64,000 bases of DNA from positions 139,209 through 203,208 of the forward strand of contig CBFHKY010000001.1 in assembly GCA_965656525.1 (NCBI GenBank), given 5' to 3'. Positions 35,701 to 44,042 of this stretch are shown one piece after another; position 1 is the stretch's first letter, and the number at the start of each line of letters is the position of its first letter. The DNA is from Pseudomaricurvus sp965656525 (GTDB lineage Bacteria; Pseudomonadota; Gammaproteobacteria; Pseudomonadales; Cellvibrionaceae). The notes under the pieces were generated by a model. The model was not told the DNA's origin. It did not search any database and was given only the letters and a program-made list of their open reading frames with translations. The position numbers were made by a program, and so were the translations under genes.

Positions 35701-35806
35701 CGGCTTTTATTCCCGCTAAAACCAGTGACACACACAGAACAATCGACAGTATGGGTCGAGTCACAAAAATGTCCATGATATTAGGGCGACCTTCTGGGGC
35801 GCTCAT
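32705..35806 (-). CDS. RND efflux transporter, inner-membrane pump (AcrB/MexB family)
   Basis: A proton-driven drug-type efflux pump of 1033 residues, the usual HAE1 length. Twelve hydrophobic segments with two large periplasmic loops are expected. The proton-relay residues are visible: the Asp-Asp pair in VVDDAIVVVENVSRYM (TM4) and Lys in GLVAKNGILIVEF (TM10). The N-terminus MDIFVTRPILSIVLC has the family pattern. It overlaps the adaptor gene by 4 bases (ATGA). No outer-membrane channel gene or TetR regulator is adjacent, so the pump may borrow a TolC-like channel from elsewhere. Confidence 0.93.
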   Translation of the reverse strand: MSAPEGRPNIMDIFVTRPILSIVLCVSLVLAGIKAAQTIPTLQFPQMESSSLVISTPYVGASAETVQGFVTEPIERVAVTVPGVDYVDSNTTAGMSSVTVWLKLNQNSTDALAEMTSRLGQIRYQLPAGAEDPSISVQRADRQGAVFYLDVLTTHYTRAEITDYMSRHVTPILSSISGVQRVGIEGGRDPAMRVWLDPLKMAQRNVSAQDIRSALETNNVIATIGASENNQQRISLLANTVMTTVEDFEQLVVQESDGVLVYLSDVATIELGEEEGEVTARHSQNTAVYLSVWPLPGANELEIGDAVYDSLVEINASLPEGMHVGIGFDGTVYMRDAIREIFTTLAETIILVGIVVLALMGSLRTALVPLVTIPISLLGAVAVITLMGFSLNLLTILAIVLSVGLVVDDAIVVVENVSRYMREGKTRTQAALASSRQLLSPIMGMTITLAAVYAPIGFLSGLTGLLFKEFAFTLSVAVLISGVVALTLSPIMSAYANPASGKEARMTRWVNQRFERLHLFYGGLLTHIFLWRPQILLGAVFITLLSVPFYVLSMKELAPIEDQGSINIFIESPPDGAIDYTVDYMHDAVDKLMEFQGAKYVWQILRPSGGFGGLVLEDSSTRDQTVVEMRPEVYGATNQLTGIQVFPILFSALPTAGRFDVEMAVLSTDSYETMKPYAEELEARALATGKFMFTSSELKIDRPQVQFNLDRQRIADLGMDLAYVSRQLSLLFSGNYVNRFNMDGRAYRVIPMADGQSRATPEALLELQIRIPSGDLVPLSDIAAIEHQVGSRQLGRFQQKNAFRMYGGLLPGTTKEEGLSIMEDIARDILPASYSLDYAGESRQIRQEGSTLVGALAIALIFVYFVLAIQFNSFRDPLVVLLGSVPLALSGALLFPFLGFTTINIYSQIGFITLVGLVAKNGILIVEFANHLQRAGLNKLEAIKGAAETRLRPVLMTTAATVLGHFPLVLVTGAGAEARNSIGIILVAGMLLGTLFTLFVLPCLYLLMAQTHESTEVDPEHDADKESEVSYVS

Positions 35807-36918
35807 GGTGTTGGCTCCGCGACAGAGTCATCGCTACTATTTGTTGGTCGCTCTCGCACAAACGTCAGCAAACCTGGTAACAATTTAAAAGTCCCTTGTG
35901 CTGCCACCAACTCGCCTGCATTTAAGCCAGACAAAATAGAGACATGGTTCTGCTGTTTATCACCCACAATCACACTGCGTCGCTCAGCACGGTAACGGCC
36001 GTTGGATTCAGCATTGAGCACATAAACAAACGTGTCTTCGTGATCAAACACCAAAGAAATTCTGGGTATGATTACAGATTCCTTTGTGCCTGTAGGAATC
36101 ATAATACGCACAATGGTATTGGGCGCTTGTGGTAAGGGGGAGGCTACTTGAGCTCGATATTTCACATTTCGCGAGTTGGTAGAGGCGACCACTTCTTTTG
36201 CAATGATCTGTGCCGTAAAGGATGTGTTATCGATGTCAGAGAGGCCAACTTTAATTTGATCACCTGTACTCAATGCTGCTCTTTCAAGGGGCAGCGAAAA
36301 GTCTACCCAGCTGTAGTCAGTAAGCCCCAAAAGAGTCGCGATAAAGGTATTCGCTTGCAGGTATTCACCGACTTCTAGTGTGTGCAACCCCACTACTGCA
36401 TCGAATGGTGCGTATAGGCTTTTCTTAGCAATGGTGGCTTTAATGGCCAGTACGTCAGCCTTGGCGACAGCGTAGCTCGCCTCTGCCTGATCTACACTTT
36501 CTTGACTGACCGTTTTTTGACTGATCAATCGTGATACGCGCTTTAAATCCAAACGCGACAGCTCAACTCTGGCCTCAGCCGCTTGTAAGCGGGCTTGCTC
36601 TTCAGAGATGTCCACTTGAACCAACAGGTCACCTTTTTTAACGGTATTTCCTGACACTATATTAACGCGAGTTACCCGACCTTCTTCTTCGTTTCTCAGT
36701 TCAATAGACTGTGGTGCAACCCAATGGCCAATCGTATTAACAGTTTTGGTTTCACTGCTTAAGGTAGCTTGAACCGCTTCGACAGATTCAGAGGGCTCAG
36801 GGAAAGACTCACCCATCGCGATCATGGCTTGTACTTGCGTATACTTAAAGACAGCTAAACCCAGCAATACCACAAGGCAAGCAACACCGGTAATCATCCA
36901 ACGCGAAGAAACTTTCAT
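35803..36918 (-). CDS. RND efflux adaptor (membrane-fusion protein)
   Basis: The 371-residue adaptor has one N-terminal membrane anchor (about residues 8-27, no lipobox Cys), then the lipoyl, helical-hairpin and beta-barrel domains in order: GRVTRVNIVSGNTVKKGDLL, an Ala/Glu-rich hairpin (about 105-165), the second lipoyl half APFDAVVGLHTLEVGEYL, and a barrel ending GELVAAQGTFKLLPG. It links the inner-membrane pump to an outer-membrane channel. It is the first gene of the two-gene operon. Confidence 0.92.
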   Translation of the reverse strand: MKVSSRWMITGVACLVVLLGLAVFKYTQVQAMIAMGESFPEPSESVEAVQATLSSETKTVNTIGHWVAPQSIELRNEEEGRVTRVNIVSGNTVKKGDLLVQVDISEEQARLQAAEARVELSRLDLKRVSRLISQKTVSQESVDQAEASYAVAKADVLAIKATIAKKSLYAPFDAVVGLHTLEVGEYLQANTFIATLLGLTDYSWVDFSLPLERAALSTGDQIKVGLSDIDNTSFTAQIIAKEVVASTNSRNVKYRAQVASPLPQAPNTIVRIMIPTGTKESVIIPRISLVFDHEDTFVYVLNAESNGRYRAERRSVIVGDKQQNHVSILSGLNAGELVAAQGTFKLLPGLLTFVRERPTNSSDDSVAEPTP

Positions 36919-37240
36919 AATTTAATTCTGATTCAATGGTTAATCGTCCTGATAAACATCAGTATAAAGCGGGTCAGCTTATTGAGCCTCTTACGAACAA
37001 AACCGAGTTAGAAAAATCAGCAAAGACGTTAACCGGAGGGGGTCAAAAGACAGCAACAAAAGATGAACGATCCTGCCGCTGGGTACCACGCTTCATAAAT
37101 GATAACTGTTCACAACTTGCGACCGCAAGCCCAGCATGATGAAAGCGCAAAAGAAAATAAGGTAGCTAACCCAACTGACCTCGCTAGTGTAAGGAGCCCA
37201 GTTGAGTTAAAAATAGAATCGATCAGAAAAAGAGCAACAC
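36919..37240. other. Intergenic region between the RND operon and uxuA
   Basis: 322 bases without a convincing gene. It should hold the promoter of the minus-strand RND operon, but I see no clear -35/-10 pair; a TATACT box at the RND-proximal end lacks a good partner. The uxuA-proximal end holds a candidate terminator (37168-37208). Short open frames here have no supporting features. Confidence 0.6.
37168..37208 (-). terminator. Candidate terminator of the uxu operon
   Basis: Arms AACCCAACTG (37168-37177) and CAGTTGAGTT (37199-37208) pair over 10 positions with one G-U pair in the transcript, with a short inner stem. A T-rich stretch (TTATTTTCTTTT) follows about ten bases later on the minus strand. 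It lies 33 bases after the uxuA stop codon. Confidence 0.4.
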
Positions 37241-38416
37241 TTAAGCTCTTAACGATTCCAGAACATGCAAAGCACCACGCAGCTCAGCCAGAGATTTCAT
37301 CCGACCGGCATAAGAATAACCAGGGTTTACGCCGGTTTTTTCAGCTTCTTCGGCCAAAGTGTGTCCGTGGTCTGGGCGCATTGGAATGACTCTGCCGCCC
37401 TCTTCAGAGCGTCTCTCTTCTTCATCCAACAAGGCGTTCATGATACCGATCATATCGTTGTCGCCATCCAAGTGATCAGATTCATAAAACGAACCGTCAG
37501 CTTCGCGCTTCACATTGCGCAAGTGAACGAAGAAAATCTTATCACTGAAGCGACGAATCATACGCACCAGATCATTATCGCCGCGCGCACCGAATGAACC
37601 AGCACACATGGTCAACCCATTACTGCTACTTGGCACAGCAGAAAGAATAGCGTTAGCGTCTTCTTCTGTGGAAACCACACGCGGCAAGCCAAACAGTGAA
37701 AACGGTGGATCATCGGGGTGGATACACATCTCAACGCCTGCTTGTTCCGCCGTGGGAATGATGTCCTCTAAAAACGCAAACAGGTTTTTACGGTAGCCTT
37801 CTGTGCCTAAAGCAATAAACTCTTCAATGGCAACACGAATACCGTCGCGGGAATAAGAGCCCTCACCACCGGGTAAGCCAGCAATGATATTTTGCTCCAG
37901 TAAGGCGCGCTCTTCTTCGTCCATCAATTCAAAACGTGCCCGAGACTTTTCCAGCAGTTCAGCATCGTAATCGGCTTCTGCATTCTTTCTTTGCAGCATA
38001 CAAACATCGTAAGCGACAAAGTCTGACATTTCGAAACGAAGCGCTCTGGCATCATTGGTAAGTTTGTAATTTAGGTTGGTACGTGTCCAATCCACTACGG
38101 GCATAAAATTGTAGCAAACGGTGGTAATACCGGCCTTACCCAAGTTCAGCAATGATATTTTGTAGTTTTCAATTTGTTGAAGGTAATCACCTTTGCGTAA
38201 TTTAATATCATTGTGCAACGGGACACTTTCAACAACAGACCACTCAAGACCGTGGGCTTCGATTTCAGCCTTGCGCGCAAGGATATCATCCAAAGGCCAC
38301 GCTTCGCCTGTGGGAATATGGTGTAAAGAAGTAACGACTCCAGTTGCACCAGCTTGGGCAACTTGTTTAAGGCTAATGGTGTCGTTAGGACCAAACCAGC
38401 GCCATGTTTCTTGCAT
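37241..38416 (-). CDS. uxuA: Mannonate dehydratase
   Basis: UxuA dehydrates D-mannonate to 2-keto-3-deoxy-D-gluconate. The 391-residue product is a xylose-isomerase-like TIM barrel with family stretches TWRWFGPNDTISLKQVAQAGATG at the N-terminus (only the beginning needed: WRWFGPND), VCYNFMPVVDWTR, the metal-binding CIHPDDPPFSLFGLPR and RPDHGHTL near the C-terminus. Fe or Mn is the known cofactor. Last gene of the uxaC-uxuB-kdgK-uxuA operon, 27 bases after kdgK. Confidence 0.96.
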   Translation of the reverse strand: MQETWRWFGPNDTISLKQVAQAGATGVVTSLHHIPTGEAWPLDDILARKAEIEAHGLEWSVVESVPLHNDIKLRKGDYLQQIENYKISLLNLGKAGITTVCYNFMPVVDWTRTNLNYKLTNDARALRFEMSDFVAYDVCMLQRKNAEADYDAELLEKSRARFELMDEEERALLEQNIIAGLPGGEGSYSRDGIRVAIEEFIALGTEGYRKNLFAFLEDIIPTAEQAGVEMCIHPDDPPFSLFGLPRVVSTEEDANAILSAVPSSSNGLTMCAGSFGARGDNDLVRMIRRFSDKIFFVHLRNVKREADGSFYESDHLDGDNDMIGIMNALLDEEERRSEEGGRVIPMRPDHGHTLAEEAEKTGVNPGYSYAGRMKSLAELRGALHVLESLRA

Positions 38417-38443
38417 ATCAGCACCTGAAAAGAGACGGTTAAA

Positions 38444-39313
38444 TTAAGAGCGAGGCAAAACCGCCCCACGATGTTGTACCACTTGTGCCGCTAACTGCTG
38501 GGCACGATCAATCGCATCTAAAATAGAGTTTCCATGACAACGACTCGCTAAATAACCTGCGTTAAATGAATCCCCTGCACCGGTGGTATCAATGGCAGCT
38601 ACCGGAGTGGCATTTTTGTGAATGTATTCAGAATCCGAAAAAACATGGCACGATGGGCCATCAGCTTTGATAACCAATTCTTTAACGCCATGATTATTGT
38701 AGAACTGATGACACTCAGCTATAGACGTGACGCCCCATAGCAATGTTTCATCGTCCAGCGTAGGTAAAACGATGTCGCAGTATTTCAATACACGAGCATA
38801 GGCTTCTTGCGCCTGAAGCGGGTTGTCCCACAATTTGGGGCGGTAGTTTGGGTCGAATACTATACGGCAACCTTTGCTGCGCAGCTCAACAATAAACTCA
38901 ACCAAGTTCTCGATCCCTGAACGCATAACCGCAAGAGTGATACCGGAAAAATACAGCACTTGTGGTGTGTGTTTCAACGACACTGGCTGATCAAAACATT
39001 CGCGTGCTGGGCTGCTATTACGCCAATAGCCAAATTCACGTTCGCCGGACGGATCATTATGGATTGTGTACAAACCAGGCTGACGATCAGGAACACAAGT
39101 AATGGTATCGGTATTCACACCATCTGCTTTTAAGTAGGCCAGAATTTCTTGAGAAAAGTGGTCGTCACCTAACGCTGTCATGTAATCGACCTGATGGCCT
39201 GCACGCGCCAAATAGATCGCTGTATTGAAGGTGTCACCGCCGTAGGATTGCAACCAGACACCGTCTGCTGATGCCATTTCGACCATGACTTCACCAAGAC
39301 TTAAAATTTTCAC
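38444..39313 (-). CDS. kdgK: 2-dehydro-3-deoxygluconokinase
   Basis: KdgK phosphorylates 2-keto-3-deoxygluconate to the 6-phosphate, which an aldolase (not in this window) would split to pyruvate and glyceraldehyde 3-phosphate. The 289-residue PfkB-family kinase has the first signature in GDTFNTAIYLARAG, and the second, with the catalytic base, in DTTGAGDSFNAGYLA. It starts with GTG at 39313, overlapping the uxuB stop by 4 bases (GTGA), so it is coupled to uxuB. The position between uxuB and uxuA fits the route exactly. Confidence 0.93.
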   Translation of the reverse strand: MKILSLGEVMVEMASADGVWLQSYGGDTFNTAIYLARAGHQVDYMTALGDDHFSQEILAYLKADGVNTDTITCVPDRQPGLYTIHNDPSGEREFGYWRNSSPARECFDQPVSLKHTPQVLYFSGITLAVMRSGIENLVEFIVELRSKGCRIVFDPNYRPKLWDNPLQAQEAYARVLKYCDIVLPTLDDETLLWGVTSIAECHQFYNNHGVKELVIKADGPSCHVFSDSEYIHKNATPVAAIDTTGAGDSFNAGYLASRCHGNSILDAIDRAQQLAAQVVQHRGAVLPRS

Positions 39314-40854
39314 ACCGAACCCTCGAGTGCCTGAACGCGGCCTTTAGAAAGTGCAGATTCAATGGTGTTTAAATTGCCCTGCTCTTTCAACAACGTGAAG
39401 TAATTTGAAACCCGTTCTACAAAGTCTGGTTGTTGTTGCAGCAAGTCCCCAAAGATCGCTTTGATCGATACGATCGCCAACACTGGCGAAGTTTTCTCTG
39501 AATTCGCCAAATCTAAGGCTGCCTGCAGCATTTCCGCCATGGGATCGTCGATGACAAAAGTATCACCATTATCTCGCTGACCATGAAGATATTTGATCCA
39601 ACCGGCTACGGCTAAGGCCAAAACCTCGGAAGGCTGTTCATCAGCGGCATTTAGCACCTTCATATTTTGTGAATGCTCAACTTGAAGCATATCCACTACG
39701 CTGTGCAGCCAACGCTGAGGAATCTTCTGGGAACCATCCATCGCAATTTGTGCCGTGCGATGCTGTAACGATGGATTGGTGAAGCGATCAAGCAATTGCT
39801 GTTGGTAGTGTTCAATATCAAAGCCAGCAGGAACTTCAAGAATTTTAGTCACCGCTTCCATGTAATGCTGAATCAATTGGCAAAATGCTTTATCGCCCAT
39901 GACTTGATGCACATAGTCGTAGCCAGCCACAAAACCTAAATAAGCAATGATCGAGTGACTGCCATTTAGCAACCGCAACTTGATGTCTTCAAAGGGGCGC
40001 ACGTCATCTACGATCAAAGCACCCACCTCACCCCATTGAGGCATCGGCGTGGCAAACTTATTTTCAATCACCCATTGCGTGAAAGGTTCGCAGGTTACCG
40101 TTGCCAAATCTTGTACGTCTAATGCCTGCTCCGCTAGCACCAAATCTTCTGCAGTGGTTGAGGGCACAATACGATCTACCATACTGCATGGGAAGCTCAC
40201 ATTCGTAGAGATCCATGCCGCTAGATCTGTGCTGACCTTTTCGGCCAACGCCATCACAACATTCTGCAAAATATGGCCGTTATTGGGCAAGTTGTCGCAG
40301 CTTAAAAGGGTTAAGCCCGAAAGCTGCTGTTCAAAACGCTGTTTTAAACCCGCCACCAAAAAACCGATAGCCGTAGAAGGTGCTTGCAAGTTATTGCGCA
40401 GATCAGATTGGATACCGGCGTGATCAGCCAATAATTGACCAGAAGCCGGGTCATGACAATAACCCTTTTCCGTTACGGTGAGCGTCACAACATGGATTGA
40501 AGGACTGGCGATGACATCAATTAAGCTTTGGGGCTGCTCTGGCGCGGTGATGACACGCTGGATGCTGCCCACAACCTGAAAGCGACTTGATTCGCTTTTT
40601 TCAATCAGAGTGTATAGGCCGTCCTGAGGGTTCAGCTGATTCGCTACCGTCGCCGAACGCATACTGGCACCCACAATACCCCAATCACCACCAAATTTAT
40701 TCAGTACTTGTTCAGTATAAAAAGCCTGATGCGCACGATGAAAGGCACCAACACCCAGATGCACAATACCCGGCTTTATGACCGCTCGGTCGTATGTCGG
40801 GGTAATGACGTCAGATTTAAAACCAGACAGTAAAGCTGCGTTCAAACGGCTCAT
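39310..40854 (-). CDS. uxuB: D-fructuronate reductase (mannitol dehydrogenase family)
   Basis: The 514-residue NAD-dependent long-chain polyol dehydrogenase has the N-terminal HLGVGAFHRAHQAFY, the family signature SCDNLPNNGHILQN and the active-site Lys region DIKLRLLNGSHSIIAYLGF. In E. coli UxuB reduces D-fructuronate to D-mannonate. A closely related mannitol or arabinitol dehydrogenase cannot be told apart by motif, but the operon between uxaC and kdgK/uxuA makes fructuronate the likely substrate. It overlaps uxaC by 4 bases. Confidence 0.9.
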   Translation of the reverse strand: MSRLNAALLSGFKSDVITPTYDRAVIKPGIVHLGVGAFHRAHQAFYTEQVLNKFGGDWGIVGASMRSATVANQLNPQDGLYTLIEKSESSRFQVVGSIQRVITAPEQPQSLIDVIASPSIHVVTLTVTEKGYCHDPASGQLLADHAGIQSDLRNNLQAPSTAIGFLVAGLKQRFEQQLSGLTLLSCDNLPNNGHILQNVVMALAEKVSTDLAAWISTNVSFPCSMVDRIVPSTTAEDLVLAEQALDVQDLATVTCEPFTQWVIENKFATPMPQWGEVGALIVDDVRPFEDIKLRLLNGSHSIIAYLGFVAGYDYVHQVMGDKAFCQLIQHYMEAVTKILEVPAGFDIEHYQQQLLDRFTNPSLQHRTAQIAMDGSQKIPQRWLHSVVDMLQVEHSQNMKVLNAADEQPSEVLALAVAGWIKYLHGQRDNGDTFVIDDPMAEMLQAALDLANSEKTSPVLAIVSIKAIFGDLLQQQPDFVERVSNYFTLLKEQGNLNTIESALSKGRVQALEGSV

Positions 40855-42389
40855 AGCTTGTAGGCCTTTTTGGCTAGGCGATAACTCAAATCANNNNNNN
40901 NNNNNNNNNNNNNNNNNNNNNNNNNNNNNNNNNNNNNNNNNNNNNNNNNNNNNNNNNNNNNNNNNNNNNNNNNNNNNNNNNNNNNNNNNNNGATGGCGGT
41001 TTCTATGGCTTCGGGCATGGTCATTCTATGCTCTGCGACCAATTGTGCTAGAAAGGCACAATCCATACGTCGAGCCACATCATGCCTTGCAGGAATAGAT
41101 AAAAACGCACGAGTATCGTCGTTAAAACCAACCGTATTATAAAAACCGGCTGTTTCAGTAATTTGCTCCCTGAAACGTCGCATGCCTTCAGGGCTGTCGT
41201 TAAACCACCAAGCTGGGCCAACTTTTAATGCCGGGTAATGCCCCACCAATGGCGCCAACTCACGGCTGTAGCTTGTTTCATCCAGAGTAAACAGAATGAT
41301 GCTCAGATCTGGTGAGTTGCCATAGCGGCTTAATAACGGGTGTAGAGCCTTCACATATTCCGTTTGCAAAGGAATATCGGCGCCTTTATCGCGGCCAAAG
41401 CGCTCAAACAATTGAGGGTTATGGTTTCGATATACGCCGGGGTGTATCTGTAACACCAAGCCGTCCTCAATGCTCATTTTGGCCATTTCGGTTAATAACT
41501 GCGCACGGAACAGCTCAGCATCTTCTGCGCTAGCCCGACCTTGACGAACTTTTTGATACAACTGCTCTGCAGCCTCTTCCGACAAATCAGCGGTATTTGC
41601 TGTCGGGTGGCCGTGATCTGTGGCTGTCGCACCCATTTTCTTGAAATAAGCTCGGCGTGATCTTAATGCTTGCAGATACCCTGAATACGAATCAACAGGC
41701 TCCCCAGTCATCTCCGCTAACTGAGCCAAGTTACTGACAAACCCTTCGAACTCGGGATCCACAACTGGGTCGGGGCGAAACGAGGTAATCACACGACCGC
41801 TCCAGCCGCTGTCCAGAATTTGCTGGTGGTATCGCAAATCGTCCAAAGGGCCTTCTGTGGTGGCTAGCAGCTCGATATTGAACCGCTCAAACAACGCTCT
41901 AGGCTTGAATTCATCACTCGCCAAGCTGGCGTTAATATGATCGAAATACAGATCTGCCGTGTCCTTGCTCAAAACAGTGTCGAGCCCAAATACTTCGGCA
42001 AACACGTGATCTAACCACATACGACTAGGGGTGCCGCGGAATAAGTAGTAGTTTTCAGCAAAAGTATGCCAAATCCGTCGAGGATCAGTTTCAACCGGCA
42101 CAGGGATGCTGCCTGAAGAATCATCTTTGCGTGCTATGCCCAGACTTTCTAAAGGTATCCCTTGGCTGTAAAACATCCGCAAAAGGTAATGGTCAGGCTT
42201 AACCAACAGTTCAACGGCATTGTCGAAACATTGATTTTCGGCAAACCAGCGCGGGTCTGTATGGCCGTGAGGACTAATGATTGGCAGTTCCGCCACTTCT
42301 GTGTAAAGCTCACGAGCTATGGCGCGTGTTGCTGGATCAGAAGGGAACAGTCGATCTTGGTGTAACGTTAACGGTTGCTGTTGACTCAT
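40851..42389 (-). CDS. uxaC: Uronate isomerase (glucuronate isomerase)
   Basis: UxaC converts D-glucuronate to D-fructuronate (and galacturonate to tagaturonate). The product of this metal-dependent-hydrolase-fold family shows the metal motif SPHGHTDPRWF near the N-terminus, LQIHPGVYRNHNP and ARHDVARRMDCAFL later, and ends KKAYKL. I start it at ATG 42389 (MSQQQPLTLHQDRLF), since family members begin here; the upstream ATG adds seven residues. A run of 98 N lies near the 3' end; residues on both sides nearly join in homologues. It is the first gene of the operon and divergent from dctP. Confidence 0.93.
   Translation of the reverse strand: MSQQQPLTLHQDRLFPSDPATRAIARELYTEVAELPIISPHGHTDPRWFAENQCFDNAVELLVKPDHYLLRMFYSQGIPLESLGIARKDDSSGSIPVPVETDPRRIWHTFAENYYLFRGTPSRMWLDHVFAEVFGLDTVLSKDTADLYFDHINASLASDEFKPRALFERFNIELLATTEGPLDDLRYHQQILDSGWSGRVITSFRPDPVVDPEFEGFVSNLAQLAEMTGEPVDSYSGYLQALRSRRAYFKKMGATATDHGHPTANTADLSEEAAEQLYQKVRQGRASAEDAELFRAQLLTEMAKMSIEDGLVLQIHPGVYRNHNPQLFERFGRDKGADIPLQTEYVKALHPLLSRYGNSPDLSIILFTLDETSYSRELAPLVGHYPALKVGPAWWFNDSPEGMRRFREQITETAGFYNTVGFNDDTRAFLSIPARHDVARRMDCAFLAQLVAEHRMTMPEAIETAIXXXXXXXXXXXXXXXXXXXXXXXXXXXXXXXXXDLSYRLAKKAYKL
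40894..40991. other. Assembly gap, 98 N
   Basis: Undetermined bases inside uxaC. From the frame, two real bases (one codon) would join the two sides, which agrees with homologues; the run is probably a nominal gap. Confidence 0.95.
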
Positions 42390-42487
42390 GCTAAGATTTC
42401 TACCTATCATTGGTATGGTGGTAAGGCCAATTTAGTGATACTCTCACAGCCCTGTTTGGCCGTCAATACTGTATCCATAGCATAGCA

Positions 42488-42514
42488 AATGCGCGTGCAT
42501 TGTTAAGATAACAA
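42488..42514. promoter_or_regulatory. Nested palindromes between uxaC and dctP, candidate regulator site
   Basis: Two perfect inverted repeats lie side by side: AATGC-GCGT-GCATT (42488-42501) and TTGTTA-AGA-TAACAA (42500-42514), the second just before a TATATA box at 42519-42524. Position between the divergent operons and 20-50 bases before the dctP start suggests an operator, perhaps for the GntR-family regulator at 45814. Confidence 0.5.
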
Positions 42515-42534
42515 GACATATATAAGAAGCCCTC

Positions 42535-43554
42535 ATGCTGAAGCTACTTTCACCCAAGTGCGCCATCTCGCGTTTAGCCACCTTACTCGTAATTTTGTTT
42601 TGTGCCAGCTGCTCAAACAATGACGATCAAGTCATTACACTAAAAGCAGCGCACGGCCTTTCACAATCACACCCCGTTCATCAGTCTATTGTGTTTCTTG
42701 CCGAACGTTTAAAAGAAATATCCGGCGGGACAATGCAAATTGAGATCTATTCCGGCGGCCAACTGGGTGACGAACAAGCTCTAATGGAACTGCTGCAGAT
42801 TGGCAGCCTCGCCATGACCAAAGTCTCTGCCAGCCCACTAGAGGCCTTTGTACCAGAATTCAAGATATTCAGCTTGCCGTATGTATTCGAAGATCAAGAT
42901 CATTTTTGGTCGGTACTCGACGGGCCCATCGGCAAAGACCTTCTAGAAAAAGGCTCAGCAGTGCGCTTGCGAGGCCTAACATACTATGACGGCGGCAGCC
43001 GCAGCTTTTACACCATCAACAAGCCCATTACACACCCCGATGACTTAGCTGGGATGAAAATCCGAGTGCAAAAAAGTATCACCTCCGTAGAAATGATCAG
43101 AGCTTTAGGAGGTTCTGCTACGCCCATTGACTGGGGTGAGCTTTACACAGCCCTACAGCAAGGCGTTGTCGACGGCGCAGAGAACAACCCACCAAGCTTT
43201 TATCGCTCAAAACATTACGAGGTTTGCCGTTATTTCAGCTTGGATGAGCACACCTCCGTGCCAGACGTCCTCTTAATTAGCCTCCCTATTTGGGATCGCC
43301 TAACGCCACAACAACAACAATGGCTCCAGCTAGCAGCGGATGACTCCAGCGCTTACCAGCGAGAGCTTTGGCGACAAGAAACACAAGATGCGCTTCGCAA
43401 ATTAGAAGAGGATGGCGTGACCATTATCTATCCAGACAAAACCGCTTTCAGCAATAAAGTAAAAGGCATGAAAGCCGAGCATAATGGTACCAGCATCGGC
43501 AGAACACTGGATGCCATTGCCGCACTAGCCAAACACTCAACAGGTGAGCCATGA
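42535..43554 (+). CDS. TRAP transporter solute-binding protein (DctP family), likely lipoprotein
   Basis: The 339-residue periplasmic solute-binding component. The N-terminus has basic residues, a hydrophobic stretch LATLLVILF and then CASC at residues 22-25, so it is probably lipid-anchored, which is less common for Gram-negative DctP proteins. The mature part shows the family features SGGTMQIEIYSGGQLGDEQ, LPYVFEDQDHFW and the conserved Arg region KIRVQKSI, where the carboxylate of the substrate binds. Genomic setting opposite the uronate operon suggests hexuronate. It overlaps the next gene by 4 bases. Confidence 0.9.
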   Translation: MLKLLSPKCAISRLATLLVILFCASCSNNDDQVITLKAAHGLSQSHPVHQSIVFLAERLKEISGGTMQIEIYSGGQLGDEQALMELLQIGSLAMTKVSASPLEAFVPEFKIFSLPYVFEDQDHFWSVLDGPIGKDLLEKGSAVRLRGLTYYDGGSRSFYTINKPITHPDDLAGMKIRVQKSITSVEMIRALGGSATPIDWGELYTALQQGVVDGAENNPPSFYRSKHYEVCRYFSLDEHTSVPDVLLISLPIWDRLTPQQQQWLQLAADDSSAYQRELWRQETQDALRKLEEDGVTIIYPDKTAFSNKVKGMKAEHNGTSIGRTLDAIAALAKHSTGEP

Positions 43555-44027
43555 AAAAAATAATCTATTGTGCGGATGCTTTTCTAAAAGCAGCCCTCCT
43601 GATCACAGTCACCGCTATGGTCAGCAATGTGATATGGCAAGTGGCCACTCGTTTTTTGCTGAATGACCCTAGTTCCTTTACAGAAGAGATCGCCCGATTC
43701 CTTTTGATCTGGCTTGGCTTGCTGGGCGGCTGCTACGCCTACCGCAACAACGCTCATATTGGCCTAGACATCGTTAGTAAAAAGCTCACAGGTAAAACCA
43801 AGACTTTTATCAGTTTCACCTCACTAGCTGTTGTAGCCTTGTTTAGCGTGATTGTTTTGATGTACGGCGGCGGCAAACTGGTTTTACTGACGTTATCACT
43901 GAAACAGTCTTCTTCCTCCTTGGGGATACCAATGGGGTACATTTACGTCGTGATACCGATCAGCGGCTTGCTCATTGCGCTGTATAGCATAGATCAAATG
44001 ACCGACTTAAAACGCTCTACCCTTTAA
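43551..44027 (+). CDS. TRAP transporter small permease (DctQ family)
   Basis: The 158-residue product has four predicted membrane segments (about residues 10-30, 45-65, 85-110 and 125-150) and the family stretch PSSFTEEIARFLLIWLGLLGG. It joins DctM to form the membrane complex. It overlaps dctP at its start (ATGA) and is followed by dctM after 15 bases, so the three genes form one operon. Confidence 0.9.
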   Translation: MKKIIYCADAFLKAALLITVTAMVSNVIWQVATRFLLNDPSSFTEEIARFLLIWLGLLGGCYAYRNNAHIGLDIVSKKLTGKTKTFISFTSLAVVALFSVIVLMYGGGKLVLLTLSLKQSSSSLGIPMGYIYVVIPISGLLIALYSIDQMTDLKRSTL

Positions 44028-44042
44028 CATTCAGGTTGCCCT

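Noticed and set aside
42436..42449. CRP site at GTGA-TACTC-TCAC between uxaC and dctP
   Set aside because: Half-sites are good but are 5 rather than 6 bases apart, which does not fit CRP.
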